Of a stretch of DNA of 64,000 nt, positions 46,237 to 55,704 are shown in pieces. The notes under the pieces are model-generated. The model was not told where the DNA came from. It saw only the letters and a program-made list of their open reading frames with translations, and searched no databases. The stretch comes from an uncultured Rhizobiaceae group bacterium (lineage in GTDB: Bacteria; Pseudomonadota; Alphaproteobacteria; Rhizobiales; Rhizobiaceae): assembly GCA_938010435.1 (NCBI GenBank), contig CALLUS010000008.1, forward strand, positions 1 through 64,000. Direction: 5' to 3'. Positions within the stretch are counted from its first letter, which is position 1. Every line of letters starts with the position of its first letter. Both the position numbers and the translations under genes were made by a program.

Positions 46237-47852
46237 GCCTCGCTGATCACATTTCAAGAAACGAGAAACGCCTCGATTCCAACCGGGTTGTCACCATCCT
46301 TTGGCTTGGCAGTGTTGCTTTCGCTTTGGCTTATTTATCTTTGGTGTTGTTGAACCGGCTTGGATTGCCAATTGAGATGGCCGTATCCATTATCTGCATT
46401 TGTATGATTGTTGCAGCACTGACATGTGGTTGGTTCGGCAGAACAATGACGAGTCGCATTTTCTTTTTTTCAAACAGAATGACTGGTGTTGCACCTTCCG
46501 GATTCAGTGGCTGCACCGATTGGTTCAGCGGAGGGTTTCTCGGCCTTCTATTGGTGATTGGTTCTGCAGACCGTTTGATCCTTGCACCCTCCGTAATGAT
46601 CGGGATGTTATTATGCACCATCCTGTTTGCCACAGCTTTCCAAAGATCAAACATTTCCACCGTTCCAGGCTTTATGACGATGCGTTATGGAAAACGCCGA
46701 GTGGGCTTCGTCGCGTTGGTATTTGTTACTTTCATTTTGAGTTTGCTGCTGATCACTGAAGCTCGTGTCGCCTCTCAATTGATTTCCGCAATGGTCGATC
46801 TCCCCTCCTCACAAGCATTGATTGTGGTGATGGTTCTCATAGCCTTGCCCACATTGATTGGTGGTTGGTTGGCATTGATCATCATGAACGCAATCATTGT
46901 GATCTGGATTTTGATTTGCGTCCTCCTGCCCGCCACAATTTCCGGATTTTTCTCAGGGTTTTTGTTGAACGTAATTTCCTATCAAGGGACACTTAATCCA
47001 CTCGACAATTTGGGGTTGGTTGAGCTCATTGGGATGGATAGTCTTGGACTGCACTCCAACGGTATTTTGCACGTTGCACTTGCTGCTTTGGTTTTGAGCT
47101 GCGGATTTGCTTGTTTGCCCCATGCTTTGTCCCGTCTCACCCTTAGCTTTCACCACGTCACCGTGCTTGAAAGTTTGGGATGGAGCGCACTTTCCGGTTT
47201 CTTGATCTTGAGTGCTTTTCCGCTCTCAATAGGTTTGCTTGCGATTGGTGGAAATGCTGGTGAACTTTCCGTTGCACTTTCTAAACAACCCATTTTGCAA
47301 ATGCTCCCTGTTCTCGCATTATTGTTGGCTGCTGTGAACGCTGCCGCTGTTACCGTGTTTGCCTTGTCCAGCGCAATCGTTCGTTTATTGCGTCGGACGA
47401 GAAATCTAGATCCGGGGGAGCGCACCATGTTTGGCACTCGCGCATTATGTGTTTTGATATGCGTTGGACTCATTTTTCTGCTTCAGGAATATTCACCCCA
47501 AATCGGCCCATTGTTCTTAGCTGCAATTTGCACCTCAGCAGGTGCTCTTTTTGCACCACTGACGGTTGCTGTATGGGCATCGCGTATCTCTTCCTGGGGC
47601 ATTGCGACGGCCATGGTATTTGGTGGTGGCACCACGATACTCCTCATTGCAGCCGACTATACTTCGAAATTTGCGACTGGATCAGACAATTTCCTTTCTC
47701 CATTTTCGGGCTTTCCGCCGATATATGCTGCAGGGATTGGTATGTTCATTGGCATTGTCATTTTGGGCGCGGGGCGCGTGTTCGCGTTGGCAACAAAATC
47801 AGCTCATGATGATGTGCTTGACGAATTGCGCCTATTGAGGCGGGAGGCTTAA
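46233..47852 (+). CDS. Sodium/solute symporter family protein
   Basis: 539 residues with about 13 hydrophobic segments. SSS-like landmarks are GFSGCTDWFSGG near helix 2, STVPGFMTMRYGKRRVGF (SLDGF/F-R-Y-G-type loop) and PHALSRLTLSFHHV (the conserved P-H... region of helix 7-8). It resembles the VC_2705 subgroup, where a small partner subunit is required, and that partner gene overlaps it here. Substrates of relatives are short-chain acids. It may be controlled by the adjacent response regulator. Family-level confidence is good, substrate unknown. Confidence 0.8.
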   Translation: MSLADHISRNEKRLDSNRVVTILWLGSVAFALAYLSLVLLNRLGLPIEMAVSIICICMIVAALTCGWFGRTMTSRIFFFSNRMTGVAPSGFSGCTDWFSGGFLGLLLVIGSADRLILAPSVMIGMLLCTILFATAFQRSNISTVPGFMTMRYGKRRVGFVALVFVTFILSLLLITEARVASQLISAMVDLPSSQALIVVMVLIALPTLIGGWLALIIMNAIIVIWILICVLLPATISGFFSGFLLNVISYQGTLNPLDNLGLVELIGMDSLGLHSNGILHVALAALVLSCGFACLPHALSRLTLSFHHVTVLESLGWSALSGFLILSAFPLSIGLLAIGGNAGELSVALSKQPILQMLPVLALLLAAVNAAAVTVFALSSAIVRLLRRTRNLDPGERTMFGTRALCVLICVGLIFLLQEYSPQIGPLFLAAICTSAGALFAPLTVAVWASRISSWGIATAMVFGGGTTILLIAADYTSKFATGSDNFLSPFSGFPPIYAAGIGMFIGIVILGAGRVFALATKSAHDDVLDELRLLRREA

Positions 47853-47859
47853 GGTTCGT

Positions 47860-48840
47860 ATGCCACCCCCATTTTCAATCGACCCAAACGTGTTTTCGGA
47901 TGAAGCCATTGATGCGGAAACACGGGATTTCAATGAAAGTATAATCGCTCTTCAGGCCGAAGCCGACGACATGTGGACGAAAACACCTGCTCAAATTCGC
48001 CAAGCCCGACTTGATGGTGGCGGGCCGTTTCCTATTGAAGCGACAGAACCCACTGCTGAAGCCAAAATGATTAAGAGTGTTCATGACCAATCTGTTGGAC
48101 TGCGTATTTTCAAACCAAAGACGGGGTCTGCACGGGGTACATATCTACACATTCATGGCGGTGGTTGGGCACTTGGCACAACAGACGGACAAGATGAACG
48201 CTTGCAAGAGATCGCAGACAATTGTGGATTGAATTGCGTTTCGGTCGATTACCGCCTTGCACCGGAACACCCCTACCCCGCCGGCCCCAATGATTGCGAA
48301 GCCGCGGCCTTGTGGTTGATCCGAGGAGACCATGATCTCAGCACCGAGACCCTCGCAATTGGTGGAGAGAGTGCTGGTGCCCATCTATCCGTTGTGACGA
48401 TGTTGCGGTTGCGCAGAGTATTGGGCATCTGCCCTTTTCATGGTGCCAACCTCACGGCGGGAGTTTACGACCTCGGACAAAGTCCGAGTGCGAGAAACTG
48501 GGGCCCACTCAAACTGATTTTAAACACCCGTGACATGCAAATGTTTACTGCCGGGTATTTACAGAATGGTGAAAATATGCGCGATGATGACATCTCGCCA
48601 TTCTTTGCCGGTTTAAAAGGTATGCCTCCAGCTTTGTTTTCTGTTGGTACAAAAGACCTTTTGCTTGATGATAGTCTGCTGATGGCTAGTCGCTGGCATA
48701 GTCAAAACGGCAACGCAGAACTCCACATAACACCCGGTGGTTGTCATGTGTTCCAAAGTTTTCGACACTTGAAAATCGCTAAAGTCAGCAACGCACTTAT
48801 TGATGCCTTTCTTAATTCAATTGGACCAGAAAGCACATGA
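47860..48840 (+). CDS. Alpha/beta-hydrolase of the hormone-sensitive-lipase (HSL) family
   Basis: 326 residues. The HSL oxyanion motif HIHGGGWALG (about 96-105) and nucleophile motif GGESAGAHLS (Ser at about 168) define the family. The Asp lies in VGTKDLLLDD and the His in GGCHVF. These esterases hydrolyse short- to medium-chain esters. It begins 8 bp after the symporter stop and overlaps the hotdog gene (ATGA), so it belongs to the same operon. A role in degrading the symporter substrate is inferred. Confidence 0.9.
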   Translation: MPPPFSIDPNVFSDEAIDAETRDFNESIIALQAEADDMWTKTPAQIRQARLDGGGPFPIEATEPTAEAKMIKSVHDQSVGLRIFKPKTGSARGTYLHIHGGGWALGTTDGQDERLQEIADNCGLNCVSVDYRLAPEHPYPAGPNDCEAAALWLIRGDHDLSTETLAIGGESAGAHLSVVTMLRLRRVLGICPFHGANLTAGVYDLGQSPSARNWGPLKLILNTRDMQMFTAGYLQNGENMRDDDISPFFAGLKGMPPALFSVGTKDLLLDDSLLMASRWHSQNGNAELHITPGGCHVFQSFRHLKIAKVSNALIDAFLNSIGPEST

Positions 48841-49661
48841 GTTTTGGAATCATCACCCATAAAAGCTTCGTCAACTCTTGGGAATGTGACGAGAACGTTC
48901 ATCTCAATGTTCAATTTTATTGGAAGCGTTTCGATCAAGCTGCAGAAATTTTCCAACACAGTGAAGGTTTAAAACAACAACGTTGGACCAGCCGCCATGT
49001 GCGCTATCACGCCGAACTTGGCATGAGTGCAAATACACTGGTGCGATCAGCATGTGTTGCAGATTCTAACAGTTTGGTTCACCAACTTTATGGTGCAGGT
49101 GGAGAGGTTTTATCTGCCTCCGCAGTTGACCAATTTGCAGACCCATTTGAAGCACCAAACGCTCAGGTTAAAACTGTACCCGATGCAGCTCTTCCACGAA
49201 GCTTACAGACTGAGCCACTTCTGGTAGAAAATACCAAAGATATACTAGAGGATCATAACGGGGTTCTTAGCCACCTTTCCAAAATCACTCCAAGTGAATG
49301 CGATGGTGATGGCACATTGCTGGACGAAAATCACATCAGCAGATTTAGCGATGCAGCTGGTCATTTTTGGCATCACATGGGCATTGACCGTTCGTGGATG
49401 CAGAAACAAAATCTGGGTAGTGTGGCCGTGGAAATGATGGCTACACGCCATGCTTTACCAAAGGCGGGCATGATCACCGAGATAACCAGTTGGATTGATC
49501 AGGTAAACGAAAAAACGTTTTCATTTCGCCATCAGGTGCACGATCGCGTGTCGAAAAACGTACTTTACAGTGGAGCCGTTACCGCCCTTATGATGGATTT
49601 GACAACCCGCAAGGCGATTGTTCTGCCCAACTCATTTCGCGAGAAAGTGCAGAGCGCTTAA
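48837..49661 (+). CDS. Tandem hotdog-fold thioesterase family protein
   Basis: 274 residues. The N-terminal hotdog (about 5-120) begins TWECDENVHLNVQFY-like text (WECDENVHLNVQFYWKRFD), the 4-hydroxybenzoyl-CoA thioesterase pattern with the Asp at its usual site. The C-terminal half (about 165-265) repeats a hotdog-like pattern (GSVAVEMMATRHALP). The double-hotdog layout matches acyl-CoA thioesterases fused to or neighbouring carnitine dehydrogenases. The start overlaps the esterase stop. The end overlaps the next convergent gene by 4 bp. Confidence 0.75.
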   Translation: MSFGIITHKSFVNSWECDENVHLNVQFYWKRFDQAAEIFQHSEGLKQQRWTSRHVRYHAELGMSANTLVRSACVADSNSLVHQLYGAGGEVLSASAVDQFADPFEAPNAQVKTVPDAALPRSLQTEPLLVENTKDILEDHNGVLSHLSKITPSECDGDGTLLDENHISRFSDAAGHFWHHMGIDRSWMQKQNLGSVAVEMMATRHALPKAGMITEITSWIDQVNEKTFSFRHQVHDRVSKNVLYSGAVTALMMDLTTRKAIVLPNSFREKVQSA

Positions 49662-50071
49662 TTCGGATTCAGTTCATCCTTCAGATCATCAAATACATCA
49701 GAGAAACGGCGTATGGCTTTATCCATAAAGTCCATTGCTTTATCTATTTCCCGCTGCTCTTCCGGTTTGGTTTCAGAAGATTTATCTTGACTTGATTTGC
49801 TGGTTGCTGCTTCCAAGGTTTTGAGGCGTTGTTCCAAATGATCGATGCGATTGGACAAGTCTTCGGTTTCAGAAATCCAAGCCTGACGTTCTTCCGCCGC
49901 CAAACTGCAAATCATATTGCCGTCCCTTTCACGACAATAAGAGATTGCGCCCGTTCGATGATCTATACGCACCGTGCCATCGGACAATTTGGTTATGGAA
50001 TATCGTTCCGCAGCAAAGCTTTGGGAAGCGAGCGTAACGGTCACGAGGAAGACAAAGACGATAGATTTCAT
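49658..50071 (-). CDS. Exported coiled-coil protein of unknown function
   Basis: 137 residues. Signal peptide ends at SFA-AERYS. A short beta-rich segment (YSITKLSDGTVRIDHRTGAISYC) and two cysteines (about 47 and 55) are followed by a helix-rich coiled-coil (about 65-90, DLSNRIDHLEQRLKTLEA) and a charged C-terminal helix. This is common in alphaproteobacteria as an unnamed periplasmic protein. I do not recognise a family. Confidence 0.7.
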   Translation of the reverse strand: MKSIVFVFLVTVTLASQSFAAERYSITKLSDGTVRIDHRTGAISYCRERDGNMICSLAAEERQAWISETEDLSNRIDHLEQRLKTLEAATSKSSQDKSSETKPEEQREIDKAMDFMDKAIRRFSDVFDDLKDELNPN

Positions 50072-50225
50072 ACACTCACTCCCAGAGTATTGGAGACTTC
50101 GGCATATTCCTGACCGCTTTACCGATCACAGCGCACAAGACATTGTTCTGTGCGTCTGTTCTTTAATCACTATTTGTGGCAACACGCGGCCATAATGGCA
50201 AATTGCAACGAGCAGATATTCCACG

Positions 50226-50576
50226 ATGACAAATTCAATCATTTATAAGATAACGCCTGAAGACGCTTGGCAAGCCGCAAGAGCCAATGGTATTTTTGAA
50301 GGCGCGCCGATTGACTTAGCAGATGGTTACATCCATTTTTCCACTGCTGAACAAGCGCGGGAAACGGCTGCAAAACATTTTACAAACCAAGATAATTTAC
50401 TGCTGGTAGCTATTGATGCGACCGCTTTGGGCGACGCATTGAAATGGGAACCGTCACGTGGCGGTGCCTTGTTCCCTCATCTATATGCAACACTGTCGAT
50501 GGATGTTGTACTGTGGGAAAAACCCATGCCGCTTGATGAAAACGGTGTACATCAAATGCCCTTTGAAGGCGCATAA
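50226..50576 (+). CDS. DUF952 domain protein
   Basis: 116 residues. The family landmarks IYKITPEDAWQAA, ADGYIHFSTAEQARETAAKHF, LLVAIDA and WEPSRGGALFPHLYATL are all present. DUF952 proteins adopt a small ART-like fold whose function is unknown. It starts 3 bp before pyrD, and the pair form one transcript. Confidence 0.93.
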   Translation: MTNSIIYKITPEDAWQAARANGIFEGAPIDLADGYIHFSTAEQARETAAKHFTNQDNLLLVAIDATALGDALKWEPSRGGALFPHLYATLSMDVVLWEKPMPLDENGVHQMPFEGA

Positions 50577-50579
50577 TCC

Positions 50580-51665
50580 ATGAGCCTGTATTCCAAAATT
50601 GGTAGAGAGCTTTTTTTCAAACTTGATGCCGAACGAGCCCATGGACTTTCCATAAGAGGGTTGCAGTCCGGTTTACATCCACGGTTTGATGCTGCTTTCG
50701 ACCAGCGTTTGGCCGTAGAAATCGCTGATTTGGAATTTACAAACCCATTGGGAATGGCCGCAGGTTATGACAAAAATGGCGATGTACCGGATGCTCTGTT
50801 GGCCTTGGGCTTTGGGCATACTGAAGTTGGAACGGTTACCCCTTTGCCTCAGCCGGGCAACCCAAAGCCACGTATATTTCGGTTGAAAGAAGACGAAGCT
50901 GTCATCAACCGACTTGGCTTCAACTCGAAAGGCCACGCAGCAGCATTAGCGCAATTGAAAAAGCGGAATGCACGAAGCGGGATTGTCGGCATCAACATTG
51001 GTGCAAATAAAACCAGCATCGATTTCGGCGCTGACTATGTCAAAGGTATTGAGGTTTTCGGTGCAATTGCTGATTACTTCACCATCAATATCTCATCACC
51101 CAACACTCCAGGTTTACGGGCGTTACAGGGAGCCGATCCGCTGGCTGATTTACTTCGGCGGGTCGACGAAGCCGTTAATGCAACCGGACGCATAACACCT
51201 GTATTTTTGAAAATCGCCCCCGATTTAAGCGAAACGGAGATTGACGATATTGCAAAAGCGGTCTCGAAATCTAACGTTGATGCTATCATTGTTTCCAACA
51301 CCACCCTGTCTCGCATTGGCTTGAAGAGCGGTTCTATCACACAAGAAGCTGGTGGATTGTCCGGTGCACCATTGTTTGAACGATCCACAATTGTGTTGGC
51401 CAAGATCTACGCACGGCTTGAAGGCAAAATTCCTTTGGTGGGTGTCGGTGGCGTACACAGCTTTGAAACTGCATGGCAGAAGATTGAAGCTGGCGCTTCT
51501 TTGGTACAGCTCTACACTGGGTTAATTTACGAAGGGCCGACGCTTCCAAAGACTATTTTATCCGGCATGAGCAAACAACTTGATCAGGAAGGATTATCTT
51601 CCATCAATGATGTTTGCGGTAGGAGCAACGACGATTGGGCTAAGCGGGACTTGCTTGAGGCCTGA
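50580..51665 (+). CDS. pyrD: Dihydroorotate dehydrogenase (quinone), class 2
   Basis: 361 residues. Class 2 PyrD oxidises dihydroorotate to orotate at the inner membrane, passing electrons to ubiquinone. The N-terminal membrane-associating helices (about 5-40) mark class 2. The catalytic Ser is in INISSPNTPGLR. FMN-binding NPLGMAAGYDKNGD, VGINIGANK and the phosphate-binding GVGGVHSFETA are present. It is co-transcribed with the DUF952 gene. Its end overlaps the convergent MATE gene by 26 bp. Confidence 0.96.
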   Translation: MSLYSKIGRELFFKLDAERAHGLSIRGLQSGLHPRFDAAFDQRLAVEIADLEFTNPLGMAAGYDKNGDVPDALLALGFGHTEVGTVTPLPQPGNPKPRIFRLKEDEAVINRLGFNSKGHAAALAQLKKRNARSGIVGINIGANKTSIDFGADYVKGIEVFGAIADYFTINISSPNTPGLRALQGADPLADLLRRVDEAVNATGRITPVFLKIAPDLSETEIDDIAKAVSKSNVDAIIVSNTTLSRIGLKSGSITQEAGGLSGAPLFERSTIVLAKIYARLEGKIPLVGVGGVHSFETAWQKIEAGASLVQLYTGLIYEGPTLPKTILSGMSKQLDQEGLSSINDVCGRSNDDWAKRDLLEA

Positions 51666-53001
51666 ACGTTTCATCTGCTTTGAATTTCAATCGTCGATAA
51701 AGCGTTATACCCCGCATACCAATAAAGACTTCAAGCGCCAGCCACAAACCATGGTTGCCAAAATATGGCACGGCAAAAAACCAAACAATTAGATAAGCGA
51801 TTAAAGACACTAACATCATATCGCGTATGTCTTTCGACCACGTAGCGCCAATAAACACCCCATCCATCTGAAAAGCGACAACGCCAAACAATGCGGTTAA
51901 GGCCGCCCATGGCAAATACTCATAGGCCAGTTGACGCACAGCTTCGTTGACCACCAGAAAATCAATTGCACCTTTGCCAAATGCAAAATAAATCACCGTC
52001 GCCAGCACCGCAAGAACGAAACCCCAAAACAAACAGAGTTGGACAGATTTATCGAAGGCAGGGCGATAGCGAGCCCCGACTGCCCGTCCCGCCAATTGTT
52101 CAGCAGCTGTTGCAAAACCATCTAGAAAATATCCGGACACCATGAAAAAGTTCATCAATACGGCGTTCGCGGCCAATGTGTTCTCATCGAATTTCGCGCC
52201 TTGAGCTGCAAAAAATGCAAATGCAAAAAACAGCACGAATGAACGGATCATAATGTCACGGTTCACGCCCAACAGTCGTTGAAGCGCCAGTGGATTCATC
52301 AGTGTTTTCATATCGGGAAAACTATCACCACGATAATGGCGATAGGCAATGACCAACCCAAAGACAGTAGCAATACCCTCAGCGATAACTGTTGCCCATG
52401 CCACACCCTCGATACCCCATCCAAAATAAAGACCCAGCAACAGGGACAGAACGATGTTAGACCCGCTTAAAACGACTTGAATAAACAGGCCCAAACGGGC
52501 GCGTGCCTGCCCTAAAATCCAACCTAAAATAGCATAGTTCAGTAAGGACAATGGAGTGGCTAGAACACGAATGGAAAAATAGGTGCTTGTAGCCGTTCCC
52601 ACTTCCCCCTTAATCCCCATGGCCCAAACACCTAGGTTCAAGATGAGTGGAGAAAGTACGACTACAAGAATGCCAATGAGAACGGACAATACAAGTGCAC
52701 GAACCAAAACAACTTTCTGTTCATTTGTATCACCAGCGCCCATAGCTTGGGCGACTAATCCAGTGGTGCTGGACCGTAAGAAATTGAATGTGGTGAAAAT
52801 AATATCGAAGAGGATTGCACCAATAGCCAAACCGCCCAATGCAGCCGCACTGCCCAACTGGCCGATCACGCCCGTGTCCACAATGCCAAGAAGCGGCGTT
52901 GTTAGGTATGCAAGAGTCGTCGGCCAAGCAATGGCCAACACCATACCGTTATCGACGTCGAAAGGCTTTTCCGTGTTAGGTAAGTTTGCCGTTTCAACCA
53001 C
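51640..53001 (-). CDS. MATE family efflux transporter (DinF-like)
   Basis: 453 residues with 12 hydrophobic segments. The opening PTTLAYLTTPLLGIVDTGVIGQLGS and IGAILFDIIFTTFNFLRSSTTGLVAQAMGAGD are the MATE helix 1-2 signatures. It belongs to the DinF-type branch, which exports cationic or oxidative-stress-related compounds with sodium or protons. The start is GTG 53001, overlapping the small DUF6460-like gene by 8 bp. An internal ATG (M20) is possible but would cut helix 1. Confidence 0.9.
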   Translation of the reverse strand: MVETANLPNTEKPFDVDNGMVLAIAWPTTLAYLTTPLLGIVDTGVIGQLGSAAALGGLAIGAILFDIIFTTFNFLRSSTTGLVAQAMGAGDTNEQKVVLVRALVLSVLIGILVVVLSPLILNLGVWAMGIKGEVGTATSTYFSIRVLATPLSLLNYAILGWILGQARARLGLFIQVVLSGSNIVLSLLLGLYFGWGIEGVAWATVIAEGIATVFGLVIAYRHYRGDSFPDMKTLMNPLALQRLLGVNRDIMIRSFVLFFAFAFFAAQGAKFDENTLAANAVLMNFFMVSGYFLDGFATAAEQLAGRAVGARYRPAFDKSVQLCLFWGFVLAVLATVIYFAFGKGAIDFLVVNEAVRQLAYEYLPWAALTALFGVVAFQMDGVFIGATWSKDIRDMMLVSLIAYLIVWFFAVPYFGNHGLWLALEVFIGMRGITLYRRLKFKADETFRPQASPA

Positions 53002-53269
53002 GTGGAGACCGGATGTTCAGAACTCTCAAAACTAAGAATACCGGCACAACAATAGCTGCACCAAGTAACAGGTACTCGAGAGAATTGGTGATTGCATCGA
53101 ACCCCAAATTCCAAAGGCGTGTAAAGAAATTCAAAATACCATTGTATATATCACGCGGCGCCCAACCGATCGTGCTCATAACCACACCAACAATAAGCGA
53201 AATGACAGCCAGTTTAATGAACACCCTAATTGGGGAATCACCTAAAAATCGTGTAACAGCGTTGCTCAT
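52994..53269 (-). CDS. DUF6460-like small membrane protein
   Basis: 91 residues from ATG 53269 with GGAG 5-9 nt upstream. The N-terminus SNAVTRFLGDSPIRVFIKLAVISLIVGVVMSTIGW, then PRDIYNGILNF, and a second membrane helix (about 64-83) match the small alphaproteobacterial family I associate with DUF6460. Function unknown. It overlaps the MATE start by 8 bp. Confidence 0.8.
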   Translation of the reverse strand: MSNAVTRFLGDSPIRVFIKLAVISLIVGVVMSTIGWAPRDIYNGILNFFTRLWNLGFDAITNSLEYLLLGAAIVVPVFLVLRVLNIRSPRG

Positions 53270-53348
53270 TCTGACTCCAAATATCTGCTTGTTTGTTGTC
53301 ACAACATAGGTGCCAGATTACACCCAATCAACGAAATAGCGTTGTTTG

Positions 53349-53819
53349 TTAAAAAGTGGCTATGGCTGCAACCAACAGTGAAACCATGACAATACCCGTG
53401 ACCAGCATGCGCAATTTTACAAACCACTCTTGCATTACATCTGTGCACCATGCTCCGTAGTCCCAGATGCCCTGTGCAAAAAATAGTACGACAAGAATGA
53501 TAAAGCTGACGGGTTCATTTGCAAAAACAGCTACCCAACCGATCATAGCTGGCAAAATAGACAAGGCAAAAACCTGGGTAGCTGAGCGCCCTTCGGCACG
53601 CGTGAGAGCCACACCCCAACGAATTCCGCCTGTGAATGATAAAATTATTGCGCCATACATGGCCAATGCCATTCCAGCCAATCCAAATTGAGAAAACCCG
53701 GAAGGTGCAATGATCAATATAATTGTAAGGCCGATAAACGGGATTGTCCCGCAAAGAGACAGCAACCACGCCATGCATTTCGATTTATCTGAAATGTCGC
53801 CATAATCTGATTCAGACAT
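53349..53819 (-). CDS. DUF3429 domain membrane protein
   Basis: 156 residues with five hydrophobic segments. The family pattern is visible in GTIPFIGLTIILI, YGAIILSFTGGIRWGVALT, SILPAMIGWVAVF and DYGAWC. Function unknown. It stops 2 bp from the TIGR02186 gene and likely belongs to the same minus-strand operon. Confidence 0.88.
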   Translation of the reverse strand: MSESDYGDISDKSKCMAWLLSLCGTIPFIGLTIILIIAPSGFSQFGLAGMALAMYGAIILSFTGGIRWGVALTRAEGRSATQVFALSILPAMIGWVAVFANEPVSFIILVVLFFAQGIWDYGAWCTDVMQEWFVKLRMLVTGIVMVSLLVAAIATF

Positions 53820-53821
53820 AC

Positions 53822-54592
53822 TTAGTCTTTCTTGAAAATAACGCTTGCCAACCAGCCTGTGAACATCGCTATCAGAACAGCCAGAATGCCATAAATTAAA
53901 CCGTGATTGTGGGCCAATTCATACGCCTGTTGTTCAAATCCCTTTTTACGCACTTGAAGAGTGGTGAATTGGGAAGCGATAAATTTTCCGCCATCGAACA
54001 AATAGGCATGGGCCAAATGGCGGCCAATAGGGACATTCGCCGGAACAGACAAAGTTGCTTTGAATAGTGTTGGTGTCAAAAATTCTATTCCACCAATATC
54101 GACGAGATATAGCCCTTTGCTGATCTTCAAACGCACCAAAGAGTTTCTAAACTCTTTTGTCTGTTCATCGCTTAAATTTTGACCGATCGGAACAAGGTTC
54201 AAATTGTCCAAACCTACTTCCAAAATCTTCAGATTTTCAGCATCAGAAATTTGATCAACAGGGCGCGTGGCTGCCATTGTATAAGACGAAGGCACGTCAG
54301 AAAATTGTTCTGACAGGCCATTCACCCAAATACCAAATTTGTGTTCTTTACGACGAACTGTGGTGAAATCCGTTGGCCCCTCAAGGGAAATGACGAGGTC
54401 ATATTTGCCATTTGCCAAACGCTCTTGGTTACCATTTTCAATAGAACCGAATACAACAACTTCAGTGCCGTCAAAACTAGACGTGATGCCAACGGTTTCA
54501 TTGGACAATCCGATTTGAACACTGGGTTTTGTTTGGGCCCCGGAAAGCGTCGGCAATAAAAACAAAAATAAGGTGACGATGACGCGCAACAT
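53822..54592 (-). CDS. TIGR02186 family exported membrane protein
   Basis: 256 residues. A signal peptide (TLSGAQT) is followed by a beta-rich periplasmic domain with GLSNETVGITSSFDGTEVVVFGSI, VISLEGPTDFTTVRRKEHKFGIWVN, then a C-terminal membrane helix (GILAVLIAMFTGWLASVIF). Members of this family usually sit beside a TauE/SafE gene, as here (the start overlaps its stop, TAATG). A role as partner of the permease is likely, but the exported substrate is not known. Confidence 0.87.
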   Translation of the reverse strand: MLRVIVTLFLFLLPTLSGAQTKPSVQIGLSNETVGITSSFDGTEVVVFGSIENGNQERLANGKYDLVISLEGPTDFTTVRRKEHKFGIWVNGLSEQFSDVPSSYTMAATRPVDQISDAENLKILEVGLDNLNLVPIGQNLSDEQTKEFRNSLVRLKISKGLYLVDIGGIEFLTPTLFKATLSVPANVPIGRHLAHAYLFDGGKFIASQFTTLQVRKKGFEQQAYELAHNHGLIYGILAVLIAMFTGWLASVIFKKD

Positions 54593-55515
54593 TAATGGCC
54601 TCCTCCTTCACCCAAGGAGAACAGTTCGGTTGGCACTGTGACAAGATCCCATCCCAAACGAATACAAACAGCCAGAACGATCAGACCCAGTAAGGCACGC
54701 AATTGTTCGCCGCGCAATTTTTGTCCGGCTCTTGCGCCAAACTGCGCTCCGATCACACCACCAACCATCAAGATTAAAGCCAATACGATATCAACGGTTT
54801 GGTTGGTTGCTGACTGCGCAATGGTTGTGAACATGGTCACGAACATGATTTGGAATAGCGAGGTGCCGATGACCACATTGGTGGGCACACGCAAGATATA
54901 AATCATCGCCGGTACCATGATGAAACCACCGCCCACACCCATAATGGACGCCAACACACCCACCAGAAAACCAAGAACAAGAACTGGAATAACACTGAGA
55001 TAGAGTTGCGAACGATGAAATCTCACTTTGAATGGCAGTTTAGCAATCCATGTCTGCTGTGTCGGCAAAGCTGCAGGTGTTGCATCCGGATTGCGGCTTT
55101 TGCGCAAGGCATTCAAGCTTTCAACAAGCATAAGAGAACCAATGGTTCCCAGAAACACCACATACAAAATAGAAATTATGAGATCGAGCTGCCCCGCTTC
55201 CCGCAGCGAGGAGAACAGTACAACGCCCACTCCCGATCCAGTAATACCGCCAATCAAAAGGACAATGCCGAGTTTTATATCAAGTGTGCCCTTTCGCAAG
55301 TGCACCAAGGCCCCAGAGAAAGAAGAAGCGACAATTTGGTTGGCTTCGGTTGCCACGGCAACTGCCGGAGGAATATTGTAGAAAATCAACAGTGGCGTCA
55401 TCAAAAAGCCACCGCCAACGCCGAACATACCTGACAGAAACCCCACACCTGCGCCCATGCTGAAAAGCACAAGAACATTGACCGACATTTCGGCGATAGG
55501 AAGGTAAAGGTTCAC
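54592..55515 (-). CDS. Sulfite exporter TauE/SafE (TSUP) family permease
   Basis: 307 residues with about eight hydrophobic segments. The two TSUP repeats have GAGVGFLSGMFGVGGGFLMTPLL and GFLVGVLASIMGVGGGFIMVPAMI, the duplicated signature. It probably exports sulfite or organosulfonate. The start is GTG 55515, consistent with the conserved N-terminus NLYLPIAEMSVN. It heads the minus-strand group TauE - TIGR02186 - DUF3429. The 189-bp gap upstream contains a CCGTTT/AAACGG dyad without T run. Confidence 0.9.
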   Translation of the reverse strand: MNLYLPIAEMSVNVLVLFSMGAGVGFLSGMFGVGGGFLMTPLLIFYNIPPAVAVATEANQIVASSFSGALVHLRKGTLDIKLGIVLLIGGITGSGVGVVLFSSLREAGQLDLIISILYVVFLGTIGSLMLVESLNALRKSRNPDATPAALPTQQTWIAKLPFKVRFHRSQLYLSVIPVLVLGFLVGVLASIMGVGGGFIMVPAMIYILRVPTNVVIGTSLFQIMFVTMFTTIAQSATNQTVDIVLALILMVGGVIGAQFGARAGQKLRGEQLRALLGLIVLAVCIRLGWDLVTVPTELFSLGEGGGH

Positions 55516-55704
55516 AGCGACAAACCGTTGACATTTTTATTGGTTAGTGAACGTTAAAAGGACAGGTTAATCCTACAAACGTGCGCGCTACATGCGCTTG
55601 TGATAGCCGTGTGTCAAACAGTTTGCCGCCGTTTATGGGTCCAAACGGCTTGAATCTTTTGGAACAGTTGGAATTTCGCGCTAATTCCGACGAAATTACA
55701 GAAA

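Noticed and set aside
55600-55660. CCGTTT/AAACGG dyad downstream of the podJ-like gene as terminator
   Set aside because: No T run follows in either direction; left as an unexplained dyad in the 189-bp gap.
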